Source: Terriglobus sp. (lineage in GTDB: Bacteria > Acidobacteriota > Terriglobia > Terriglobales > Acidobacteriaceae). From it: a stretch of 16,279 nt of DNA. The notes below the pieces were generated by a model that searched no databases, was not told the origin of the DNA, and saw only the letters and a list, made by a program, of their open reading frames with translations. Where the stretch lies: NCBI GenBank assembly GCA_023265355.1, contig JAHFTZ010000007.1:1-16279 (forward strand). Direction: 5' to 3'. Of the stretch, positions 1-6,321 are shown in pieces. Both the position numbers and the translations under genes were made by a program. Each line of letters opens with the position of its first letter. Positions within the stretch are counted from its first letter, which is position 1.

Positions 1-764
1 GCCACAGCATCCTAAGCGAGCCTCCTTCGCTCAAGCACTATCACTATGTGGAGACGCCGCCCTACATAGCCGCGCTCTCCTTTCTTGGAGTGAGCGACGA
101 CCTGACCAGCCCGGACCGGCTGGATCAGGAGAGCGTCAGCTATAAGGGCAAGCCGAAGCCGGAGATGGGGTTCTTTGGATCGATCACGGCACGCGATACG
201 CGGCCACTTTCCATTCACGAGGGCGTGCCGGGGCACTTCTACCAGATGGCCTGGAGCTGGCATCACGCCGATCCGGTACGGCGGCACTACTACGATTCTG
301 AGTCGAACGAGGGCATCGGCTTTTATGCCGAAGAGATGATGATGATCGGCGGTCTCTTCGATGGCCAGCCAAAGACCAAGGAAGCCATCTATAGCATGAT
401 GCGTCTCCGCGCTCTTCGGGTCGTTGTAGATGTGAAGCTTGCGCTGGGCGAGTTCACGCTCGAACAGGCGGCCACCTATCTACAGAAGACCGTACCGATG
501 GATGCTGGAACGGCGCGCAGCGAAGCCGCGATGTTCGCTTCCACGCCGGGGCAGGCGATCACCTATCAGATCGGCAAGACCGACATCCTGCACCTGATGA
601 GCGATGCAAGAGAGAAGGAGGGCGCGGCCTTCAGCCTGCAGAAGTTTCATGACTTCGTCTGGGAGAACGGCAATTTGCCTTTCAGCCTGCAACGGTGGGA
701 GATGCTGGGCGATGCCAGCGCCGTGCCGTCGGTTCCGACGACGTTCGCGTGGTCCGGGAAATAA
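1..764 (+). CDS. DUF885 family protein (putative zinc metallopeptidase), C-terminal part
   Basis: The reading frame is already open at base 3 and ends at TAA 762-764, so this is the last ~253 residues of a longer protein; DUF885 proteins are usually about 550-650 residues. The family signature HEGVPGHFYQ (about 214-243) supplies the likely metal-binding His/Glu set, and NEGIGFYAEEMM about 25 residues later matches the conserved NEGWGLYAE block with its glutamate. From family knowledge these are thought to be zinc-dependent peptidases, often exported in Acidobacteria, but the exact substrate is not known. The N-terminus and any signal peptide lie outside the window. GTG at 48 could be mistaken for a start, but homologous sequence continues upstream of it. 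The gene ends three bases before the stop of the convergent TonB receptor gene, with no visible terminator between them. Confidence 0.88.
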   Translation, partial: HSILSEPPSLKHYHYVETPPYIAALSFLGVSDDLTSPDRLDQESVSYKGKPKPEMGFFGSITARDTRPLSIHEGVPGHFYQMAWSWHHADPVRRHYYDSESNEGIGFYAEEMMMIGGLFDGQPKTKEAIYSMMRLRALRVVVDVKLALGEFTLEQAATYLQKTVPMDAGTARSEAAMFASTPGQAITYQIGKTDILHLMSDAREKEGAAFSLQKFHDFVWENGNLPFSLQRWEMLGDASAVPSVPTTFAWSGK

Positions 765-767
765 CGC

Positions 768-3599
768 CTAGAAGCGGAAGTAGGTGCGAAGGTTGATCGT
801 GCGGTTGGCGGCGGAGTTGTCGAAGAAGCCGCCTTCCAGCGAATTGGATTTCCCAAAAAGATCCGAGGTAACGATGCCGATGGGAACGCCTGCGTTGACG
901 CGGTTGAAGATGTTCTGACCCTCCGCAGAGAAACCGAACTCGAAGGGTGGATCGGGTTTGCCCGGCGGTGGACTTCCGGGCTTGGCGGCCGGGTCGGGCG
1001 GCGGAGCCGGAGGCCTGGGCCCGAATTTGAATCCCTTGGAGACCGAGAGCTGCAGCGAGATGTAGCTGGGACCGTTCCCATAGTTTCTGGGAACGATGGT
1101 CTGCGAGGGCAGAGGGTCGGTGTCGAAGTTCCCGAGAGCGGTTCTGACGACCGAGGGGCGTGTGAGATCAGTGGCGAAGGCGGGACGGTCGTTATAGATG
1201 GTATCGCCGTTATTGTCTGCGCCCGTGGTGATGTTGAAGTTACGGCCTCCGCGCGCGATCAGGAAGGATTCGATGGAAAAGCCGCGGGGGAGCAGGAAAG
1301 ACGCCCCACTGAAGAAGCGGTTGGTTACGTTCCACGGAGCACGGGAGTAGTCTGCGCCGACGTTGTAGGAGTTAGAGACAAAGGTTGAACCTACACCGAA
1401 GTCGGAGTTCGCGTGCTGGTTAAGATAGAACGCCCAGACGTTCACCCATTTGGCGGGATTGAGCTGTGCGCGCGCGATGAACAGATTGCCGCGGCTGACA
1501 CCATCCGTGGAGAACTGGTAGATGTTCTGCGAGCCTCCCAGGGGACGCACGCCGCTGGTGGGGACGGCGGGATTGTAGGTGCCGGGCAGGGGCGCATTGA
1601 TGTTCTTGGAGAGGTTCTCGTGGACGCCATGAACATTGAGGTACATGGCAGAGACGGTACCGATCTTGCCGAAGTTACGTTCCGCCGAGATGCCCGCGAT
1701 TAGGGTGTACGGCACGCGTAGATTTGGCGCCAGGCGATAGATGGTAGGAGGCACGCCTGCGAGCGAAGAGGGCGCGGGGATGGTGGGGTAGAAGTCCGGC
1801 GACTGCACGAAGTACGAGGTCTGGCTGATGCCGTTTTGACGGACGGCGGTAAGCAGATTGGTGGGTGCGAAACGGTCGTAAAAGACGCCGTAGCCTCCGC
1901 GGATCGTCATCCACGCAGGATGTTTGTCGCCCTGGTGAACTGCCCATGCAAAGCCAATGCGCGGAGCAGGATCGACGTGATCCCGTATGGCAGACTGGGA
2001 CTCGAAACGGAAGCCGAGGTCGACGGTGAAGTTCTTGCGAAGCTGCCACTCGTCTTCGGCATAGAGGCCGACGTTCCCGGTTAGGATGGTGGCGGCGGGC
2101 TGTCCCGCAGTGAGACTGAACTGGCTGGCGCCGCCACCGTTGGCGCGGATCTGCGCCGGGGTTAGACCATTGGCGATTCCCTGCAGAGTCTTCTGGTAGG
2201 TGTCCAGGTCGGGGAAGGTGAACTGGCCGTTATAGTTGGCCGACGATACGTTCGCTTCGCGCAGCAGGCGGTAGCGTGCCCCAGCCCGCAGGAAATGTCT
2301 CCCATGCGTCCAGGAGACGTACTGCTGGAACTCGTATCGGTCCTGATTGTCCTGCTGACCTTGCGTAGGAGATCCACCACCGGAGAAAGCACCCTGCACG
2401 ACAACGGACGCCGCATTGCTGATGGCGGTCTGCTGGAGGCGTGTGCGGATATATTGGAAGCGCGTTTCGCTGATCAAATGCGCGCCGATGACCTGCGTAT
2501 CTCCAACCTGGAGAGTCTGGGTGGTCGTGGAGTTGTTATAGCCCTGACTGGCCAGGACGAGCTGACCGACGCCTCCGTTGGTGGCGAGCACCTGGTTGTA
2601 CTCATAGCGTGCAAGAAAGGTGTTGTTCGTCGTAAGCTGGCGATCAAGACGAGCGGAGAAGGTCTTGTTGGTCTGCGGATCGGGTACGGCCTGTGAGAAC
2701 GACGTCTGTGCCAGATTGCTGTCGAGCGTGAAGGCGTTGACGACGGTGTTGTTCTGCAGATCGTTGTACGTACCGCTGAGGAAGAGCGATGTCTTTTTAT
2801 TCAGGGGTCCGCCGACGTTTCCGTCAAGATAGAGCGTGTGGTACTCAGGCTGCACACCGGCAAAGGGATTGCGCGAGTTGAAGGAGCGATCGTTCCCCTG
2901 CGTCTGGAACGTGCCGTGCCACTTGTCGCTTCCGGGTTTGGTAAAGACTTCCACGCGTCCAAAGCCCAGATCGTCGTACTGTGCCGAGTAAGGATTTTGA
3001 TTGATGCGGACTTCGCGGATGGAGCTCTTCGGTGGAAATCTTCCGCCCGTAAAACCATCGATGTAGACCTGCGGCGGATGCTCCCCGTCTCCACCTGCGA
3101 GCGCGAGAAGCTGCTGCTGGAGAGTGGCGTCGTTGTCCGAGAGCATGGCCAGCTGCTCTTTCTTAAAGACGAGCGCGGTGGCATTGGAGTCGGCACTGGT
3201 GCTGGGTGCCTCACCCGCGTTAACGGAGACAACTTCACTCTCGGTCGCGATCGGCAGCGGGACGGTGAGCGAAGGCAGAGGCTTATCGCTGACCAACTCA
3301 TCCAGTTCGACAGTTTGAAAACCCATTGCTCCAATCACGAGGTGGTATTTCCCCGGAGAAACGCTGAAGCTGAAGTGGCCCGACGCATCCGTAGTCACTT
3401 CCTTCGTCGCATCGCCTGTGAGAAGAATGAGAGCTCCTGCAACCCGCGCCGTGGAGGGGTCTACGACATTTCCAGAGATCGCATTGGACACCGGAGGAGT
3501 GAGCGCCTCCGGCCAAAGGCGCTCAGGCAGCCAGGCAAACAACAAGGCACAAAGAAAGACAGTTAATCTGTGACGGTTCAGGACAACCACCTTCTGCAA
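768..3599 (-). CDS. TonB-dependent receptor, Oar-like, with carboxypeptidase-regulatory-like N-terminal domain
   Basis: This 943-residue outer-membrane transporter probably imports a large ligand such as a saccharide or siderophore using TonB energy; the substrate cannot be read from the sequence. In order it has a hydrophobic signal peptide (about 10-32), a carboxypeptidase-regulatory/transthyretin-like beta-sandwich (about 39-118, starting at ISGNVVDPS), a plug region (about 150-245, with VYIDGF and a GFGRVEVFTKPGSDKWHG-type end), then a long barrel ending in the aromatic TYFRF expected of an OM protein. A proline-rich stretch at about 860-885 sits shortly before the last strands. The start is uncertain: TTG at 3597-3599 opens the longest frame, no ATG lies near, and GTG at 3588-3590 is an alternative; neither has a clear ribosome binding site. 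A stop lies in frame 15 codons upstream of the TTG. A perfect TATAAT lies 73 bases upstream. Such receptors are strongly expanded in Acidobacteria. Confidence 0.9.
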   Translation of the reverse strand: MQKVVVLNRHRLTVFLCALLFAWLPERLWPEALTPPVSNAISGNVVDPSTARVAGALILLTGDATKEVTTDASGHFSFSVSPGKYHLVIGAMGFQTVELDELVSDKPLPSLTVPLPIATESEVVSVNAGEAPSTSADSNATALVFKKEQLAMLSDNDATLQQQLLALAGGDGEHPPQVYIDGFTGGRFPPKSSIREVRINQNPYSAQYDDLGFGRVEVFTKPGSDKWHGTFQTQGNDRSFNSRNPFAGVQPEYHTLYLDGNVGGPLNKKTSLFLSGTYNDLQNNTVVNAFTLDSNLAQTSFSQAVPDPQTNKTFSARLDRQLTTNNTFLARYEYNQVLATNGGVGQLVLASQGYNNSTTTQTLQVGDTQVIGAHLISETRFQYIRTRLQQTAISNAASVVVQGAFSGGGSPTQGQQDNQDRYEFQQYVSWTHGRHFLRAGARYRLLREANVSSANYNGQFTFPDLDTYQKTLQGIANGLTPAQIRANGGGASQFSLTAGQPAATILTGNVGLYAEDEWQLRKNFTVDLGFRFESQSAIRDHVDPAPRIGFAWAVHQGDKHPAWMTIRGGYGVFYDRFAPTNLLTAVRQNGISQTSYFVQSPDFYPTIPAPSSLAGVPPTIYRLAPNLRVPYTLIAGISAERNFGKIGTVSAMYLNVHGVHENLSKNINAPLPGTYNPAVPTSGVRPLGGSQNIYQFSTDGVSRGNLFIARAQLNPAKWVNVWAFYLNQHANSDFGVGSTFVSNSYNVGADYSRAPWNVTNRFFSGASFLLPRGFSIESFLIARGGRNFNITTGADNNGDTIYNDRPAFATDLTRPSVVRTALGNFDTDPLPSQTIVPRNYGNGPSYISLQLSVSKGFKFGPRPPAPPPDPAAKPGSPPPGKPDPPFEFGFSAEGQNIFNRVNAGVPIGIVTSDLFGKSNSLEGGFFDNSAANRTINLRTYFRF

Positions 3600-3671
3600 A
3601 TTGCTTCGTAACGATATCCATTGGACACGAGTCGTCTGAGGGGGTTAGGTGTTCAGTGATGTTTTTTACAA

Positions 3672-3703
3672 ATTATATTTTCCGATTTGGGATTAAATTC
3701 CCA
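3672..3703 (-). promoter_or_regulatory. Probable promoter of the TonB receptor gene, with a palindrome at the -35 position
   Basis: On the minus strand bases 3677-3672 read TATAAT, a perfect -10 hexamer. No good TTGACA is found 16-18 bases upstream (the site there reads GAATTT). Instead a 16-base inverted repeat, TGGGA-N6-TCCCA, occupies 3688-3703. A consensus -10 with a poor -35 overlapped by a palindrome suggests control by a DNA-binding regulator, but this is inference. The implied leader is about 65 bases. Confidence 0.35.
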
Positions 3704-3833
3704 TCTCCGGCGACAAGCTATTCTTTCTCTTCAGGAAATCCGCGTCAAAGATGAGGATCATCAACTTCCTGCAGTGAAGGTCGATTTCGCTACTCGGTTC
3801 ATCGAGAAACACAGGCGACTATGAAAGCAAACG

Positions 3834-3879
3834 CATAAGGCCGTGTACAAAGCTTCTGGAGCTTGCACACGGCCTTATG
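3834..3879 (-). terminator. Hairpin terminator for the esterase/dioxygenase transcript
   Basis: A perfect 13-base inverted repeat (CATAAGGCCGTGT at 3834-3846, complement at 3867-3879) continues inward through AAGCT/AGCTT (3850-3854 with 3860-3864) to a five-base loop. It lies about 55 bases past the stop of the minus-strand esterase gene. On the minus strand the stem is followed by CGTTTGCTTTC, a weak T-rich tail; the plus side has no T run. An intrinsic terminator for the esterase transcript is the simplest reading, though the imperfect U-tract leaves efficiency uncertain. Confidence 0.55.
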
Positions 3880-3932
3880 AGTTACTGAAGCGAGATAAGC
3901 TCAAGCGTTCTCATTGCTTTACGTTGAGAGGA

Positions 3933-4571
3933 TTAAAGCGCAGGAAGCATCTCGCGCGCGATGCGTACTTCTTCAGGCCCTATCGTGTGTGGCCTGCCAG
4001 GGTAACGCCGGAGCGTGACGTTTCCACCGATCTTCTGCAGCAGATCGGCTGACTCCTGCACACGCGCCCAGGGAACGTGTGGGTCAGGGTCGCCTGAACT
4101 TAGAAGAACCGGCGTACCGGCGAGGTCTCCCGTGAGCGTGAGCGGCTTGTCTTGCGGTCCGATCAAGCCACCCGTGAAAGCCAGAAGTGCTCCGTATTTT
4201 CGTGGATTGCGTCCGACAAACTCCGTGGAGAGGCACGCTCCCTGGGAGAAGCCCGCGATCGCAATCTTTTCTGCAGGCACGCCCGCTTGCAACGCCATCT
4301 CGAGAGTCGCCTGAACCTTTTGTAGTGCCGACGTCAGATACGGTTCATTCTGCTCCCGAGACGCAAGAAAGGAGTAGGGATACCATGTATGTCCCGCTGC
4401 CGAGGGAGCCAACAGTGCCCATCCTGCCGGGGCGATCTCCTGCCCCAGCCCAAGGATGTCCTCTGCCGACGCTCCTCGTCCATGCAACAGGATGAGGACC
4501 CCTGCCGCATCCGCGAGCGCTGTGCCCACGGCTACGATGGGTTGTGTTCCGTGTGGATCCTGTACGTTCAC
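3933..4571 (-). CDS. Phospholipase/carboxylesterase family hydrolase, MhqD-like
   Basis: This is a 212-residue alpha/beta hydrolase of the phospholipase/carboxylesterase family, a normal full length, with no signal peptide, so cytoplasmic. The oxyanion-hole loop LLHGRG is at 28-33, the nucleophile elbow GFSQG at 107-111 (Ser109), the likely acid Asp163 in DPDPHVP, and the catalytic histidine His195 in GRPHTIG. It starts at GTG 4569-4571, sharing bases with the TGA stop of the upstream dioxygenase gene (GTGA overlap), which implies translational coupling. Pairing of such a hydrolase with a two-domain VOC dioxygenase under a MarR regulator matches mhqD/mhqE/mhqR of Bacillus. A role in processing products of quinone or aromatic ring cleavage is therefore inferred; the substrate itself is not visible. 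A hairpin follows the stop. Confidence 0.88.
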   Translation of the reverse strand: MNVQDPHGTQPIVAVGTALADAAGVLILLHGRGASAEDILGLGQEIAPAGWALLAPSAAGHTWYPYSFLASREQNEPYLTSALQKVQATLEMALQAGVPAEKIAIAGFSQGACLSTEFVGRNPRKYGALLAFTGGLIGPQDKPLTLTGDLAGTPVLLSSGDPDPHVPWARVQESADLLQKIGGNVTLRRYPGRPHTIGPEEVRIAREMLPAL

Positions 4572-5542
4572 AGTGTTACCTCACTTTCGTTTGCGATGGT
4601 CTTCTCTGCTTTATGCAGCGTGATCGGCTGCACGCGGGCCTCGATCACCTTGCGCTGAGGTTCGAACCACTCCGGGATGCGCAGAGCTTCGCCCAAGGAC
4701 TCGATGGGCTCGTCGATCAGGAAGCCCGGAGCGTCTGTGGCGATCTCGAAGAGAACGCCGCCCGGTTCGCGGAAGTAGATGGAGTGGAAGTAGGTCCTGT
4801 CCTGCACGGGCGTCACGCTGACATTCCGTCCCAGTTCCTGTTTCCAATCCAACTGCGAGGAGTCATCACTTGCGCGGAAGGCGATGTGATGCACCGTACC
4901 CGCTCCCATGCGTCCCGGCTGCGCGTCCTTATCTACGACGATGTCCAGAATGCGACCGCGTGCATCCCCATCCGGGGCGCAGCGCGAGCGATCTCCTTCT
5001 TCTCCGAGTTTGCGATAGCCCATCATGCCCAGCAGCGCCTCCGTGCGTGCAAGGCTTAGCTCCAGCAACGTTGTTCCGAAGAAGCCTTGGATCGCATACT
5101 GCGCGGGCACATCGGAGTAGCGCGGTGCAGCCACGGCCTGTGCTTCGGTATGCTCCACCAGTTCAAGCTCCATGCCATCAGGATCGCTGAAGCTCAGGTG
5201 CGTGCCGCTGAAGTAGACGTTCTCCTCAGTCACAACGCCCTTGCTCAGCAGACGCTCCCGCCAGTAAGGCAGAGAACCGACAGGGATGGAGAAGGCAGTG
5301 GCAATCGTCTCTCCCGCACCACGACGTCCCTTCTGCGCTCCTGGCCAGGGGAAAAAGGTAAGGATCGTGCCTGGCGTTCCGGTGTCGTCGCCGAAGTAGA
5401 AATGATAAGTTCCCGGATCGTCGAAGTTGACTGTCTTCTTGACGAAGCGGAGCCCCACAACCTGCGTATAGAAGTCCAGGTTGCGCTGAGGATCGGACGC
5501 GATCGCTGTGACGTGGTGAAGACCTACGATAGGGGTTTTCAT
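4568..5542 (-). CDS. Ring-cleaving dioxygenase of the VOC/glyoxalase superfamily, MhqO/MhqE-like
   Basis: This 324-residue protein has two VOC (glyoxalase/extradiol dioxygenase) modules, about 5-135 and 150-275. Likely metal ligands are His9 or His10 (GLHHVTA), His218 or His219 (TVHHIAF) and Glu266 (GVLFEIATD), the usual two-His-one-Glu set. The run from VGLRFVKKTVNFDDP to GTILTFFPWPG is typical of the family annotated as ring-cleaving dioxygenase MhqO. Homologues in Bacillus act in hydroquinone and catechol resistance by opening the aromatic ring; the same role here is inference. The ATG start at 5540-5542 is fixed by a strong AAGGAG box seven to twelve bases upstream. The 107-base gap to the MarR gene has no clear promoter, so co-transcription with the regulator is plausible. 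The stop overlaps the GTG of the esterase gene. Confidence 0.9.
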   Translation of the reverse strand: MKTPIVGLHHVTAIASDPQRNLDFYTQVVGLRFVKKTVNFDDPGTYHFYFGDDTGTPGTILTFFPWPGAQKGRRGAGETIATAFSIPVGSLPYWRERLLSKGVVTEENVYFSGTHLSFSDPDGMELELVEHTEAQAVAAPRYSDVPAQYAIQGFFGTTLLELSLARTEALLGMMGYRKLGEEGDRSRCAPDGDARGRILDIVVDKDAQPGRMGAGTVHHIAFRASDDSSQLDWKQELGRNVSVTPVQDRTYFHSIYFREPGGVLFEIATDAPGFLIDEPIESLGEALRIPEWFEPQRKVIEARVQPITLHKAEKTIANESEVTL

Positions 5543-5548
5543 GATTCT

Positions 5549-5555
5549 CTCCTTT
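5549..5555 (-). promoter_or_regulatory. Ribosome binding site of the MhqO-like gene
   Basis: The minus strand reads AAAGGAG here, six bases before the ATG at 5540-5542, an almost ideal Shine-Dalgarno sequence that decides the start of the dioxygenase gene. Confidence 0.8.
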
Positions 5556-5581
5556 AGAGTGTGCTGCGATAATGTTCGGGC

Positions 5582-5649
5582 CGCCAGGATAAAGCGATCT
5601 TCTTCGCCAGGAGGCAGATGTGCGCTGCGAGCAATGTCTGTATCGCCAG
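5582..5649. repeat. Short direct repeats in the MarR-dioxygenase gap
   Basis: CGCCAGGA occurs at 5582-5589 and again at 5605-5612, 23 bases apart, and a partial CGCCAG at 5644-5649. They sit between the regulator stop and the dioxygenase start. They could be regulator contact sites or chance; no palindrome like the Bacillus MhqR box was found here. Confidence 0.25.
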
Positions 5650-6144
5650 TTACTGCGGCGCGTTTGTCTCGACTGCCTTCATCTGCTTTTCAAGCCTTCG
5701 AAGATTGCCGAAGGTCTGGGCACGCTCATCGACGGAAAGCGCACTCATCCAAAGCTTCAGATTCGCGCTGTGCTTTTCAAAAGCAGGAAGAATTACGTCT
5801 CTGCCTTCCTCTGTTAGCTCCAGTACCCGGGCGCGGCGATCGCTTTTACTGAACGTCCGGGCGATCAGGCCCTTGGATTCAAGACGATCCACGGCAGCCG
5901 TCATCGATCCGGTTGCTAGTAAAGCGCTTGCCTGAATCTCCGTAATCGTCATGGGTCCTTTGTGCAGAATCGCTTCCAGCATCATGAAATCCGTCAAGCT
6001 CAGACCACTCTCGGCAAAGCTCTGCTCAATCAGCGAACTCATCCGCCGATAGCAGTGCGCTAGTGCAATCCAGACCTGTTCCGGTTTGGGGTGCCTTCTC
6101 GCCTTCCGTGTGCTTTGTTCTGCGGTAGTTTCCTGCTTTGCCAT
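5650..6144 (-). CDS. MarR-family transcriptional regulator, MhqR-like
   Basis: The gene encodes a 164-residue winged-helix regulator, the normal MarR size. The helix-turn-helix lies at about 65-92 (ITEIQASALLATGSMTAAVDRLESKG) and the wing at about 97-111, with the conserved DRRARVLELTEEG sequence carrying the D-x-R motif. The frame can be read back to 6282, but the extra 46 residues are unlike MarR proteins, and ATG 6142-6144 has an AGGAAAAGG box six bases upstream, so the shorter form is chosen. MarR proteins bind palindromic operators as dimers and usually release on contact with phenolic compounds. The position directly upstream of the dioxygenase and esterase genes, in the same direction, suggests autoregulation and control of those two genes, as MhqR does in Bacillus; this is inferred. 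A single cysteine, Cys31, lies in the N-terminal dimerisation region. Confidence 0.9.
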   Translation of the reverse strand: MAKQETTAEQSTRKARRHPKPEQVWIALAHCYRRMSSLIEQSFAESGLSLTDFMMLEAILHKGPMTITEIQASALLATGSMTAAVDRLESKGLIARTFSKSDRRARVLELTEEGRDVILPAFEKHSANLKLWMSALSVDERAQTFGNLRRLEKQMKAVETNAPQ

Positions 6145-6321
6145 CTCGTGCCTTTTCCTGCCCACACCAACATAGATGTTTATCCTGATGAAAGGATTCT
6201 TTTGATGCGGGAAAATCAGCCGAGATGCGTTTTCAGGCCTCCTTTTGAGAATCTTGGGCGTTCGCGACGGCCGTTCGTGCATACACTTGTCTGTAGCGAA
6301 TCCCCTTGTCTGAGGCCTCCG
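6145..6321. promoter_or_regulatory. Divergent intergenic region between MarR gene and sulfatase
   Basis: This 177-base gap must carry the promoters of the MarR group (leftward) and of the sulfatase (rightward). I found no convincing -35/-10 pair for either. An imperfect operator-like element, ATCCT-N6-AGGAT, lies at 6182-6197, about 40 bases before the MarR start, and is the best candidate for a MarR site, though five-base arms are weak evidence. The minus-strand ribosome binding site AAAAGG lies at 6151-6156. Confidence 0.3.

Larger units (their letters stand above)
3600..3932. other. Gene-free interval between TonB receptor and esterase gene
   Basis: No convincing gene lies here. The left part (3600-3710) holds the probable leader and promoter of the TonB receptor gene, including an AT-rich block around 3661-3700. 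The right part (3834-3879) holds a strong hairpin that probably ends the esterase transcript. Bases 3711-3830 show nothing recognisable. A short plus-strand open frame from 3843 into the esterase gene starts inside the hairpin and overlaps the esterase antisense, so it is not taken as a gene. Confidence 0.6.

Noticed and set aside
2838..3566. Open frame of 242 codons on the plus strand, antisense to the TonB receptor
   Set aside because: It lies wholly opposite a well-supported gene, shows no recognisable domain, and is the kind of mirror frame expected in G+C-rich coding DNA.
3834..3879. Inverted repeat as part of a CRISPR array or mobile element end
   Set aside because: It occurs once, has a short loop and follows a gene end; a terminator explains it.
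4544..5059. Plus-strand frame of 171 codons over the dioxygenase gene
   Set aside because: It is antisense to a gene with clear VOC motifs and has no recognisable features.
6145..6282. N-terminal extension of the MarR protein by 46 residues
   Set aside because: The extension is unlike MarR proteins, and a good ribosome binding site precedes the internal ATG at 6144.
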